DNA of 64,000 nt from VRUE01 sp963695835 (GTDB taxonomy: Bacteria > Actinomycetota > Thermoleophilia > Solirubrobacterales > 70-9): the NCBI GenBank assembly GCA_963695835.1, contig CAVOHR010000001.1:496001-560000 (forward strand), read 5' to 3'. Position 1 is the stretch's first letter, and every line of letters begins with the position of its first letter. Positions 32,875 to 40,894 of the stretch are shown here, piece by piece. Position numbers and translations under genes: made by a program. The notes under the pieces are model-generated. The model had not been told where the DNA came from, made no database searches, and worked only from the letters and a program-made list of their open reading frames with translations.

Positions 32875-33864
32875 TCAGAAGACGAAGATCGGCTCGCCGT
32901 ACTTCAGCTGGTCGTAGATGCGCGGCTGATCGGCGATGTAGGTACGGATGCAGCCGTGGCTGGCGGCGTAGTCGGGCACTTCGGCGTAGCCGTGGACGGC
33001 GTAGCCGTTGTGCCAGTAGAACGAGTAGTACATGCCCTCCGAGTTGTAGCCCGGTTCGCGCCGGTAGAGGCTGTACTCGCCGGTCACCGTCGGGGTCGAG
33101 GGCTTGCCGGTGGAGACCGGGTAGATCGCGAACGGCCGGTCGCCCTTGGCGAGCACCAGCACCTGCTTGTCGAGCGGCACCTCGGCGTGCTCGCCGGCGG
33201 CGGGGTGGCGGACCCGGTAGCCGCCGCGGCCACCGAAGACGCGCTTGACGACTCCCGCCCCGGCGTGCTCGTCGCGGGACATGCCGTTGACCTTGCGGTA
33301 GGCGAGCACCTCGCGGCCGGTGCGGCCGTCGAAGCAGCGGCCGCCGCCGGAGACGTAGCCGATCTTCGCCAGCGCCCGTTTGAAGCCCTTGACGACGCGG
33401 CCGCACTGCCCCTGGCGCAGCGACGGGAAGCCGACCCGCCAGCTCTTGCGCACGGTGGTGTCGCCGCGCAGCCCGGGGCTCGCCGGCAGGTGCGCGCTCG
33501 CCGCGTACTTTCCGTCCTTGCGGACGACGATCGAGGCCTTGAACGCCCCGGCGACGCCCCTGCCCTGGCCGACAGCGACCCTGCGGCCGAGCAGCCGGTG
33601 GCCGTTGAGGTAGAAGGTCACCTCGACCCGCTGCCCGGGCGCGAACGGCTCGACCGTCCCGGTCACCGGCACGGTGCTGTAGATCTCGGCCCGGCCCTTG
33701 CGCAGATGCCCGACCCGGATCCTCACGGTCGACTGTTCGGGTCCCCTGGGCTTGGCGGCGCCCTTCTGCGACCCGCCCGGCTGCTTCGCCGGCGACGCGG
33801 CCGCCGCCGCCGGCAGGGCCAGCAGAGCGACGAGGACCAGCGCGCGGGCGAGGTGGCGAGTCAT
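32875..33864 (-). CDS. L,D-transpeptidase (YkuD) with N-terminal accessory domains
   Basis: 329 residues from ATG 33864 with signal peptide ARALVLVALLALPAAAAAS. The catalytic YkuD motif is HGYAEVPDYAASHGCIR near the C-terminus (His, Gly-Cys-Ile-Arg). PFAIYPVSTGKPSTPTVTG is the family's conserved strand-turn. The middle contains FPSLRQGQCGRVVKGFKRAL, a peptidoglycan-binding-like helix, after a beta domain (EVTFYLNGHRLLG). The enzyme forms 3-3 peptide cross-links or anchors proteins in the wall. Extracytoplasmic. Start chosen at the signal peptide; longer upstream readings are unlikely. Confidence 0.88.
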   Translation of the reverse strand: MTRHLARALVLVALLALPAAAAASPAKQPGGSQKGAAKPRGPEQSTVRIRVGHLRKGRAEIYSTVPVTGTVEPFAPGQRVEVTFYLNGHRLLGRRVAVGQGRGVAGAFKASIVVRKDGKYAASAHLPASPGLRGDTTVRKSWRVGFPSLRQGQCGRVVKGFKRALAKIGYVSGGGRCFDGRTGREVLAYRKVNGMSRDEHAGAGVVKRVFGGRGGYRVRHPAAGEHAEVPLDKQVLVLAKGDRPFAIYPVSTGKPSTPTVTGEYSLYRREPGYNSEGMYYSFYWHNGYAVHGYAEVPDYAASHGCIRTYIADQPRIYDQLKYGEPIFVF

Positions 33865-33995
33865 GGGCTGGGGATTCTTGCGGACGCCCCGGCCGGCCGG
33901 TTTGTGAGGACCCTGTGACAGAACAGTCAATTGTCTGTAAAAAGAGTGGAACATGGCTTGAAATAGGGGATTTCGCAGCTACGGTTGCGGGCAGC

Positions 33996-34089
33996 GGAGG
34001 GTGAAGCCGCCAGGTGGCAGCGACTGATTGATAACCAGGAGTTCGGGCCTCACCGTCCGAATGGGGTTCGAGTCCCCCGCCCTCCGCCA
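33996..34089 (+). tRNA. Class II tRNA with 8+4 acceptor/T branch (allo-tRNA-like), anticodon possibly GAU
   Basis: Acceptor strand GGAGGGTG pairs over 8 bp (one G-T) with CGCCCTCC, followed directly by a 4-bp T stem GGGG/CCCC around TTCGAGT. Position 8 is G and paired, so the usual U8 is missing. The D-stem region GCCGCC/GGCAGC has a 4-nt loop. The variable arm is long (about 8 bp, GTTCGGGC ... GTCCGAAT). The discriminator is G and CCA is encoded. The 12-bp acceptor branch is the form of bacterial allo-tRNAs, not the 7+5 of normal tRNAs. The anticodon stem is weak (three pairs flanked by mismatches), which leaves loop TTGATAA and anticodon GAT as best guess. The serine-like features clash with an Ile anticodon. 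It may also be a degenerate tRNA. Confidence 0.6.
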
Positions 34090-34097
34090 TGTGTTGT

Positions 34098-34182
34098 CTG
34101 AGTACGCGAAGGCTGAATTGAGGTGCGACATCATGCGGCCTACGGGTGGTGCCCGTCTTGCGAGCCAGCCTTCGCGCCTCAG
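34098..34182. repeat. Inverted repeat beside the class II tRNA
   Basis: The arms are 34098-34115 (CTGAGTACGCGAAGGCTG) and 34166-34182; the reverse complement of the right arm is CTGAGGCGCGAAGGCTG. They are nested between the tRNA and an inverted partial copy of it, so the whole stretch 34007-34232 is one nested inverted structure. Confidence 0.7.
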
Positions 34183-34201
34183 TGAGCTGCTAGCCTGTTG
34201 C

Positions 34202-34232
34202 TTGGTTATCAATCAGTTGCTGCACCTGACGG
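34202..34232 (-). repeat. Inverted partial copy of the class II tRNA (D arm to anticodon arm)
   Basis: Read on the minus strand it matches tRNA positions 34007-34037 with one gap and two mismatches (…CAGGTG, CAGC, ACTGATTGATAACCA). The 3' half of the tRNA is absent. It could be an attachment-site half or the relic of an inverted duplication. Confidence 0.75.
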
Positions 34233-34274
34233 CTCGCCTTGGCGGGCCGCTTCTTTGCCCTGATCCGTCTGCCG

Positions 34275-34991
34275 CTACTGCCCGAGCAGGGCGACCGAGT
34301 TGTTCAGCATGTGCAGCAGTATCCCCGGCACGATCGAGCCGGTCTTCTCGTAGAGCAGGGCGAGGATGAAGCCGAAGGCGATCAGCGGCGGCACCGCGCC
34401 GAGGCCGGTGAGGGCGTGCAGGCCGCCGAAGATCAGGGCGCTGACCAGGGCCGCGACCAGGCGGGGCATGCGGGTGCGCAGGCCGCCGAACAGCATGCCG
34501 CGGAAGCAGACCTCCTCGCTGATCGGGGCGGCGACGACGATCAGCAGGATCTGCACCGGCACCGCGCCGAACGATTCGGCGATGTCCTTCTGGTGCGGCG
34601 AGCCGAAGATCGCGGTGTAGACGGCGGCGAACAGCAGGTAGGCGCCGACCGCCGCCGCCATCCACTTCAGCGCCGCAGGCCGGAAGCTGCGCACCCCGAG
34701 CCGCGCCAGCGCCTGGCCGACCGAGGACTCCCCCCAGCGACTCGCCACCGCGATCGGCACCAGCAGGAACCCGACCGCCGTCGCCATCTGCACGGCCGCG
34801 TTGGCCGCATCGCTGAGATTCCCGTTGACCGGGTGGTCGATGACGATCGCCGGAATCCCCAGCAGGATCCCCACCCCGAGCGCCAGCAGCACCCCGCCGA
34901 TCGCCATCTGCACGCCCCAGGTGGCGTAGGGGAAGCGTGGCCCGGCCGGTGCCGCGAGCTCAGGCTCCTGCACAGGTAGGTTTGCCTCCAT
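34275..34991 (-). CDS. CPBP intramembrane metalloprotease
   Basis: 238 residues from ATG 34991. Several hydrophobic helices (AIGGVLLALGVGILLGIPAI, MATAVGFLLVPIAVA, MAAAVGAYLLFAAVY) precede the CPBP/CAAX-type motif EEVCFRGMLFGGL (EExxxR), then FGGLHALTG and HMLNN with the second metal-binding residues. The family covers Rce1-like proteases and bacteriocin self-immunity proteins; the substrate is unknown. The first codon overlaps, in opposite orientation, the start codon of the MscS-like gene: the two ATGs share one CATG. Confidence 0.87.
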   Translation of the reverse strand: MEANLPVQEPELAAPAGPRFPYATWGVQMAIGGVLLALGVGILLGIPAIVIDHPVNGNLSDAANAAVQMATAVGFLLVPIAVASRWGESSVGQALARLGVRSFRPAALKWMAAAVGAYLLFAAVYTAIFGSPHQKDIAESFGAVPVQILLIVVAAPISEEVCFRGMLFGGLRTRMPRLVAALVSALIFGGLHALTGLGAVPPLIAFGFILALLYEKTGSIVPGILLHMLNNSVALLGQ

Positions 34992-35406
34992 GACGCCGCC
35001 AGTCTCACAGGTCTCGCGGTCCACCCGGACCCGCTTGCGCTTCCTGCGGCGGCTGATCGTCGTGGTCGTCCTCGTCGTCCTGGCAGCGATCGCGATCGCC
35101 CAGTTCACCGAGCTGAAACGGCTCGCCACCGGCATCCTCGCCTCGACCGCGGTGCTCGCCGCGATCATCGGCTTCGCCGCCCAGCACACGCTCGGCAACA
35201 TGGTCGCCGGCGTGCAGATCGCGATCTCGCAGCCGATCAAGATCGGCGACCGGGTCGCCTTCGAAGAGGTGACCGGGCGGGTCGTCGACATCACCCTCTC
35301 CTACACCTACGTCGACCCCGGCGACGGCACCGCGGTCGTCATCCCCAACCAGCTCCTGGTCGAAGGGATCGTCCACAACCTCTCGACCGAAGACACGCAG
35401 GCCTGA
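34990..35406 (+). CDS. Small MscS-family mechanosensitive channel-like protein
   Basis: 138 residues. One or two membrane helices (RLIVVVVLVVLAAIAIAQF, LASTAVLAAIIGFAAQHTLG) correspond to the pore helix. The MscS beta domain follows: GVQIAISQPIKIGDRVAFEE, then TGRVVDITLSYTYV and VVIPNQLLVEGIVHN. The protein lacks the extra N-terminal helices and the alpha/beta C-terminal domain of E. coli MscS, so it is a minimal version. ATG 34990 is the only reasonable start and shares CATG with the divergent CPBP gene. The PBP gene follows 31 bp downstream. Confidence 0.87.
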   Translation: MTPPVSQVSRSTRTRLRFLRRLIVVVVLVVLAAIAIAQFTELKRLATGILASTAVLAAIIGFAAQHTLGNMVAGVQIAISQPIKIGDRVAFEEVTGRVVDITLSYTYVDPGDGTAVVIPNQLLVEGIVHNLSTEDTQA

Positions 35407-35437
35407 GCCCCCGCCCGGCGGAAGTACGCTTGCAGCG

Positions 35438-37642
35438 ATGACGCAGCGCGATCGGCGACATCGCCGGCGCCGGGGCGGCGCCGGCGGCAAGCTGCTGTTC
35501 GTCGGCCTCGGAGTCGCGGTCCTGATCGCGATCGCGGCGGTCGCCGTCGCCTCCTGGGTGCTGGGCGTCGCCGCCGACGCCCCCTCGCTCGCCGCCTGCA
35601 AGCCGGTCGAGCGCCGCGGCAACTCGACCCTCTACGCGGCCGACGGCAGCAAGCTCGGCGTCGTCGCCTCCGAAGAAGCGCGCGCACCGGTCTCGATCGA
35701 CCGCATCCCGAAGAGCGTCCGGCACGCCACCGTGGCGATCGAGGACCAGCGCTTCTACGAGCACGGCGGCATCGACCCGGAGGGGATCGCCCGGGCTGCG
35801 CTGAAGGACCTCGAAGCGGGCAAGCCGGTCGAGGGCGGCTCGACGATCACCCAGCAGCTCGTCCGCAACCTCTGCATCTCCCACCCGGAACGCAGCATCG
35901 AGCGCAAGATCGTCGAGGCGAAGCTGGCGATCGAGTACGCCGAACGCCACTCGCGGCCCGAAATCCTCGGCCAGTACCTCGACACCGCCTCCTACGGGAC
36001 GATCGAGGGCGCGACCGCGGTCGGCGTCGGCGCCGCCGCGAGGATCTTCTTCTCCAAGCCGGTATGGAAGCTGAACCTGGCGCAGGCGGCGCTGCTCGCC
36101 GGGCTGCCGCAGGCGCCCACCGAATACAACCCGGTGCTGAACCCGAAGGGCGCGCTGGCCCGCCGCAACGAGGTGCTGGCGAAGATGGCGAGCCTCGGCT
36201 TCGTCTCCGCGGCGCGCACCCGCCAGGCGCGGCGCCGCGGCCTCCAGCTGAACCTCGGCAGGGGCTACTTCGACCATCGCCAGCCCTACTTCTTCGACTA
36301 CGTCGAGCAGAAGCTGATCGAAGCCTACGGGGTGAACACGGTGCGCAAGGGCGGCCTCGACGTCTACACGACGATCGACCCCCGCCTTCAGGAGATCGGC
36401 CTGGAAGCGATGCGCTCGGCCCTCCCCTATCCCGAAGACCCCGCCTCGGCGCTGGTCTCGATCGACCCGCGCGACGGCCACATCCGGGCGATGGTCTCCA
36501 GCACCCGCTACGCGCAGAGCAAGTTCAACCTCGCCGCGCAGGGACACCGCCAGCCCGGCTCGACCTTCAAGGCGTTCGTGCTGACGACCGCGATCAAGCA
36601 GGGGATCGACCCCTACACGACCTACTACACCTCCAAGCACCTCGACCTCGACCTGCCGCACTGGGGCCACTGGGAAGTCAGCACCGCCGACCTCGGCTAC
36701 CTGGGGCGGGTCAACCTGGAGCAGGCGACGGTCGCCTCGGACAACACCGTCTTCGCCCAGCTCGACCTCGACGTCGGGCCGAAGAACGTCGCCGCGACGG
36801 CGAAGTCGATGGGGATCGTCAGCCCGCTCGACGGGATCCCCGCGGAGGGGATCGGCGGCCTGCGGATCGGCGTCTCGCCGCTGGAGATGGCCGACGCCTA
36901 CGCGACGCTCGCCTCCGGCGGCATCCACCGCAACCCGATCGCGATCCGCCGCGTCGTCTTCCCGAGCGGCCGGATCGACCGGCCGGAGAAGCCCGAACCG
37001 CGGCGGGTGATCTCGAAGGCGGTCGCCTACCAGGTCTGGCGCCTGCTGAACGACAACATCACCGAAGGGACCGGCACCGCCGCCTACACCGGCTGTCCCG
37101 GCCAGGGCGGCAAGACCGGGACGACCGACAACTTCACCGACGCCTGGTTCGGCGGCATCCAACCGAACCTGGCGACCGCGGTCTGGGTCGGCTATCCCCA
37201 GTCGAACGCGATCGAAATGACCAGCGTCCACGGCGAGACCGTCTACGGCGGCACCTTCCCGGCCGAGATCTGGCACTCGCTCTACGCCAACGCCGAAGTC
37301 CCCTGCGAGGAGCTCGCCGAACCGGCGCAGAAGATCAGCTGGGCGCCGTTCTACGGGCATTTCAGCGCCCCGGCGCCAAGCAGCGGCGACTCATCCGGCC
37401 CGCAGGCGAGCGGGGAAGAAAGCGAAGCCGAACGGCTGGGGCGAGAAGCGACCGGCGGCTACGACCCCAACGCCTACGCGCCGGGGGTCGGCCAGGAACC
37501 GACCCACGTGCCGCCGTACGAGCCGCCCCCGCCGGCACCGGCGCCCAGCGCTCCGTCGTCCAACTCGCCCGCCGAAACCGGCGGCGGCGAAGAAGGCGGC
37601 GGGAATGCCGGCGGCGGCGGTGAAGCGGGCGGCGGCGGATGA
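35438..37642 (+). CDS. Class A penicillin-binding protein (transglycosylase/transpeptidase)
   Basis: 734 residues. A basic cytoplasmic start is followed by one membrane helix (LLFVGLGVAVLIAIAAVAVA). The GT51 domain has EDQRFYEHGGID (catalytic Glu 102), GGSTITQQLVRNL and ERSIERKIVEAKLAIE. The transpeptidase domain has SxxK at 375-378 (PGSTFKAF), SDN at 434-436 and KTGT at 559-562. The tail after ~650 is Glu/Pro/Gly-rich and ends in a Gly run. It polymerises and cross-links peptidoglycan outside the membrane. It is probably transcribed with the MscS-like gene upstream and the GT87-like gene 24 bp downstream. Confidence 0.95.
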   Translation: MTQRDRRHRRRRGGAGGKLLFVGLGVAVLIAIAAVAVASWVLGVAADAPSLAACKPVERRGNSTLYAADGSKLGVVASEEARAPVSIDRIPKSVRHATVAIEDQRFYEHGGIDPEGIARAALKDLEAGKPVEGGSTITQQLVRNLCISHPERSIERKIVEAKLAIEYAERHSRPEILGQYLDTASYGTIEGATAVGVGAAARIFFSKPVWKLNLAQAALLAGLPQAPTEYNPVLNPKGALARRNEVLAKMASLGFVSAARTRQARRRGLQLNLGRGYFDHRQPYFFDYVEQKLIEAYGVNTVRKGGLDVYTTIDPRLQEIGLEAMRSALPYPEDPASALVSIDPRDGHIRAMVSSTRYAQSKFNLAAQGHRQPGSTFKAFVLTTAIKQGIDPYTTYYTSKHLDLDLPHWGHWEVSTADLGYLGRVNLEQATVASDNTVFAQLDLDVGPKNVAATAKSMGIVSPLDGIPAEGIGGLRIGVSPLEMADAYATLASGGIHRNPIAIRRVVFPSGRIDRPEKPEPRRVISKAVAYQVWRLLNDNITEGTGTAAYTGCPGQGGKTGTTDNFTDAWFGGIQPNLATAVWVGYPQSNAIEMTSVHGETVYGGTFPAEIWHSLYANAEVPCEELAEPAQKISWAPFYGHFSAPAPSSGDSSGPQASGEESEAERLGREATGGYDPNAYAPGVGQEPTHVPPYEPPPPAPAPSAPSSNSPAETGGGEEGGGNAGGGGEAGGGG

Positions 37643-37666
37643 CGGCCACGGACGGCATCGCCGACG

Positions 37667-38743
37667 GTGATTGACCGGCACGCCCGGCGCCTGGTCTGGG
37701 TCGCGATATTCGTCCTGGTCGCCGGCTTCGCCGCCGCCCCGCCGCTCTTCTCACACGATATCTACAGCTACGTCGACTACGCCCGGCTCGGCGTCCTGCA
37801 CGGTCTCGACCCCTACGTGTACCGGCCGGACGCGTTCCCGCGGGACCCCGCCTACGCGCACGTCACCTGGACCGGCGTGACCAGCGCCTACGGCCCGCTG
37901 TTCACCCTCGCCACCTACCCGCTCGCCTGGCTCCCCGTCTGGACGGCGGTCGCGGCGCTGAAGGCCGCCGCGGGCGCCGCGGTGCTGGGCATCGCCGCGC
38001 TCGTCGCCCGGCTCGCTCCGGCCCGCGGCGTCAGTCCCATCGCCGCCGCCGCTTTCGTCGCCCTCAACCCGGTCGTCCTCCTCCAGGTGGTCGGCGGCGG
38101 CCACAACGACGCGCTCGCGATGCTGGCCGCCACGGCCGGCGTCGCCGCGACGCTCTCGGCCCGAGAGGCTACGGCCGGCGCAGCCTTCGTCACCGCCTTC
38201 GCCCTCAAGCCCCCGGCCGCAATCGCCGCCCCGTTCGCCCTCCTCGCCGCACGATTGCAGCCTTTTCCGCCCTCCAGTGGGGAAAAGGCTGCAATCGAGC
38301 TGACCAGCAGGCCCGCTGCGCGGCTGCTGGCCGGCGCGGCCATCGCGGCCCTGACGCTCGGCGCGGTCGCGTACGCCGCCTTCGGCTGGCACTGGCTGCA
38401 CGCGATCGAGCTGATCGGCAGCCACCAGGGCAAGACCACGCACATGAGCATTCCGACCACCTTCGCCCGCCTCACCGGCCTGGGCGAGGTCGCGGTCCGG
38501 GCAGCGGCCCTCGCCCTTTACGCGGTCCTCGTCATCTACCTGCTGATCCAAACCTGGCGCGGCAAGGACTGGCTCCGCATGGCCGCCTGGGCATCCCTCG
38601 GCCTCCTCCTGGCCACCGCCTGGCTCCTCCCCTGGTACCTGATCTGGGCCTTACCCCTGGTAGCCCTCTCCCGCGACCGTCCCTTACAGCTGCTGACCCT
38701 CGCCCTGACGGCCTTCCAGCTCTTCGCCCGCGTCCCGCTGTAG
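37667..38743 (+). CDS. GT87/DUF2029-like polyprenyl-linked mannosyltransferase
   Basis: 358 residues from GTG 37667, with about nine membrane helices. The motif HDIYSYVDYARLGVLHGLDPY near the N-terminus holds the catalytic-type Asp loop of GT-C enzymes, and VVLLQVVGGGHNDALAML is the second signature. Enzymes of this group use polyprenyl-phosphate mannose to extend lipoglycans at the outer face of the membrane; the acceptor is unknown here. Residues ~196-211 (LQPFPPSSGEKAAIE) are encoded by a perfect palindrome (38252-38297) lying in frame in a loop between helices. The neighbouring PBP and flippase-like genes suggest a cell-envelope role. Confidence 0.8.
   Translation: MIDRHARRLVWVAIFVLVAGFAAAPPLFSHDIYSYVDYARLGVLHGLDPYVYRPDAFPRDPAYAHVTWTGVTSAYGPLFTLATYPLAWLPVWTAVAALKAAAGAAVLGIAALVARLAPARGVSPIAAAAFVALNPVVLLQVVGGGHNDALAMLAATAGVAATLSAREATAGAAFVTAFALKPPAAIAAPFALLAARLQPFPPSSGEKAAIELTSRPAARLLAGAAIAALTLGAVAYAAFGWHWLHAIELIGSHQGKTTHMSIPTTFARLTGLGEVAVRAAALALYAVLVIYLLIQTWRGKDWLRMAAWASLGLLLATAWLLPWYLIWALPLVALSRDRPLQLLTLALTAFQLFARVPL
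38252..38297. repeat. In-frame palindromic element inside the GT87-like gene (family B)
   Basis: Perfect 17-nt arms at 38252-38268 and 38281-38297 (CGATTGCAGCCTTTTCC and complement), loop of 12 nt. It is related to the hemD-birA spacer palindrome. It contributes about 15 residues in a membrane-protein loop and does not break the frame. Confidence 0.75.
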
Positions 38744-38761
38744 ACGCTTCGTGAGGGGGCC

Positions 38762-39841
38762 CTACAGCACCTCAGGCGAGTGGATCGAGGTCTCCTGGCC
38801 GGCAGCCTCGGCGCTCCGCTCCTCAGCCGACGGATGCAGCACCCCGGTCGGGATCGACCAGCCCTCGCGCCGCCCCATCGCGGTGACGATCGCGACATAG
38901 AGCAGCTCGACGATCGTCAGCACGCCGCGCACCGCGATCGCGATCAGCGAGCCGACCGCGAAGCTCTTGCCCGGCACCGCGCCCTTCACCGCCCAGGCGA
39001 AAGCGGCGTCGCGGATCCCCAACCCGGCCGGGAAGACGAGGGTGAGCAGGGCGGCGACGTAGCCGACAGCCTGGGCCGAGCCGACCACCGGGATGTCGGA
39101 GAGCGGAATGTCGGAGACCGAGCGGGCGACGCAGTAGATGCCGACCGCGACGACCGCCCAGTTGAAGGCGTAGAAGAGCAGCAGGACGATCACCCCGGTC
39201 AGGGAGACGACGACCGGCAGCGGCTCGCGACCGAAGGCGCGCAGGACGCGATCGGCGAGCGGGCCGAAGACGCGCGGGTGCAGCAGCGCGACCCCGGCCG
39301 GGACCAGCAGCAGGACCGCCCAGCGCAGCGGCTGCCCCTGCAGGTCGGGGTGGCTGATGAAGAAGTAGGCGGCGACGCCGACCGCCGAGATCGCCGAGAT
39401 CGCCTGCTCGTAGACGATGCTGGCGAGCGTGATCCGCCGCGGCACGCCGGCGCGCTCGGAGAGCAGCACCCGCCCGAGCACGTAGAGGACGCTGCCCGGC
39501 ACGTAGCGGGCGAGCAGCGGCTGGCCCCAGGCGACCTGCGCTCGCCCCAGCCCGATCCGGTAGCCGAGGAAGCGCAGGATCAGGTCCCAACCCAGTGCGC
39601 TGAGCGCGTAGAAGAGCGGCAGAACGACGAAGGCCGGGATCAGCCAGAGGACGTGGAAGTGGACGCCCTTGTCCTTGATCTCCGACCACTGGTTGACCAC
39701 GGTGAGGACGAGGAAGCCGAAGACGAGGATCGCGATCCCGAGCTGGATCGCCAGCCGGACCCGCTTGCTGCGCGGCGGCTGCGTTCCGAAGCGAGCGGCC
39801 GCCTCGCCAATCCGATGTAAGAGTGGCTGCCCTTTGCCCAC
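38762..39841 (-). CDS. Flippase-like LPG-synthase transmembrane protein (UPF0104/AglD type)
   Basis: 359 residues with about eight membrane helices. WGQPLLARYVPGSVLYVLGRVLL is the typical conserved loop of this family, and VFPAGLGIRDAAF matches its FPGGLGxRE-like signature. It corresponds to the membrane half of MprF without the aminoacyl-transfer domain, so it is probably a lipid flippase or glycolipid partner. It converges on the GT87-like gene (18 bp apart). The C-terminus is polar. The gene is divergent from thiL, and only ~50 bp separate the two starts. Confidence 0.83.
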   Translation of the reverse strand: MGKGQPLLHRIGEAAARFGTQPPRSKRVRLAIQLGIAILVFGFLVLTVVNQWSEIKDKGVHFHVLWLIPAFVVLPLFYALSALGWDLILRFLGYRIGLGRAQVAWGQPLLARYVPGSVLYVLGRVLLSERAGVPRRITLASIVYEQAISAISAVGVAAYFFISHPDLQGQPLRWAVLLLVPAGVALLHPRVFGPLADRVLRAFGREPLPVVVSLTGVIVLLLFYAFNWAVVAVGIYCVARSVSDIPLSDIPVVGSAQAVGYVAALLTLVFPAGLGIRDAAFAWAVKGAVPGKSFAVGSLIAIAVRGVLTIVELLYVAIVTAMGRREGWSIPTGVLHPSAEERSAEAAGQETSIHSPEVL

Positions 39842-39892
39842 GTCGCCCGCACCTTAGTGGCGCCGCCCGCCCCGGTGGGGGAGAATCGAAGG

Positions 39893-40894
39893 GTGGGCGA
39901 GTTCGAGCTCCTGGCGAAGATGAGAGACCGGCTGCCGCCACCCGGTCCCCGCGTGCACCTGGGCAGCGGCGACGACGCGGCGGTCGTCGTGCCGGGCGGC
40001 GCCACCGCGACCTCGGTCGACGCGCTCGTCGACGGCGTCCACTTCCGCCGCGAGCAGTTCTCCCTGACGCAGATCGGCGCCAAGGCGCTCGCGGTCTCCC
40101 TCTCCGACCTGGCGGCGATGGGCGCCGAGCCGGGCGAGGCCTACGTCGTCCTCGGCGTCCCCGACGACCTCGACGAGGACGGCTGCCTGGAGCTGCTCGA
40201 CGGGATCGCGAGCGTCGCCGAGCGGACCGGCACGACCCTGGCCGGCGGCGACGTCACCCGCGCTCCGGCGCTGACCCTGGCGACGACCGTCGTCGGTCAC
40301 GCACCTGCGCCCGGCGACCTGGTGACGCGCGACGGCGCCCGCCCCGGCGACGTGCTGGCCGTGACCGGCGAGCTGGGCGGCGCGGCCGCCGGCCTGCTGC
40401 TGCTCGAGCGCAACGACCAAGCCTCGGCAGGCCTCGGGGGCGCGCAGGCCTCGCTGCTCGCACGGCAGCTGGAGCCGCAACCGCGGCTGGACGAGGGACG
40501 AGCGCTGGCGATCGCCGGGGCGACGGCGATGATCGACCTCAGCGACGGGCTCGGCGGCGACGCCGGCCATCTCGCCGCGGCGAGCGGGGTGAGGCTGGAG
40601 ATCGATGCCGGCGCCCTCCCCCTCGCACCGGGCCTCGCCGAGGTCGCCGTCGCGGCCGGCCGCGACCCGCTGCGGCTCGCGGTCTCCGGCGGCGAAGACT
40701 ACGAGCTGCTCGTGGCGCTGCCCGCCGAGCGCTTCGAAGGCGCCAAGGCGGCGCTGGCGGCTCCCGCCGGCCCGGGGCTGACCCGGATCGGCGTCGCGGT
40801 CGCGGGCGGGGGGGTCGAAATCAGGCGGCCTGGCGGCGGGACGCTGGAACCCGATGGATTCGACCAGCTTCGCCGATCGCCGGGCTCCCGGTGA
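39893..40894 (+). CDS. thiL: Thiamine-monophosphate kinase
   Basis: 333 residues from GTG 39893 (VGEFELLAK is the usual ThiL start; a 12-codon longer version is possible). The ATP/Mg motif GSGDDAAVV, the VDALVDGVHF strand, KALAVSLSDLAAMGAEP, AGGDVTRAP and SGGEDYELLVALP are all standard for ThiL. It phosphorylates thiamine monophosphate to the diphosphate cofactor with ATP, in the cytoplasm. Its 3' end overlaps a small convergent ORF (40821-41000). No other thi genes are nearby. Confidence 0.92.
   Translation: MGEFELLAKMRDRLPPPGPRVHLGSGDDAAVVVPGGATATSVDALVDGVHFRREQFSLTQIGAKALAVSLSDLAAMGAEPGEAYVVLGVPDDLDEDGCLELLDGIASVAERTGTTLAGGDVTRAPALTLATTVVGHAPAPGDLVTRDGARPGDVLAVTGELGGAAAGLLLLERNDQASAGLGGAQASLLARQLEPQPRLDEGRALAIAGATAMIDLSDGLGGDAGHLAAASGVRLEIDAGALPLAPGLAEVAVAAGRDPLRLAVSGGEDYELLVALPAERFEGAKAALAAPAGPGLTRIGVAVAGGGVEIRRPGGGTLEPDGFDQLRRSPGSR

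Noticed and set aside
33996..34089. Reading the class II tRNA as selenocysteine tRNA
   Set aside because: The acceptor/T branch sums to 12 bp instead of 13 and no UCA anticodon can be placed in the loop.
33979..34212. Minus-strand ORF with the text WRRAGDSNPIRTV
   Set aside because: It is translated from the class II tRNA and its inverted copy; strings of the type RRAGDSNP are typical tRNA artefacts.
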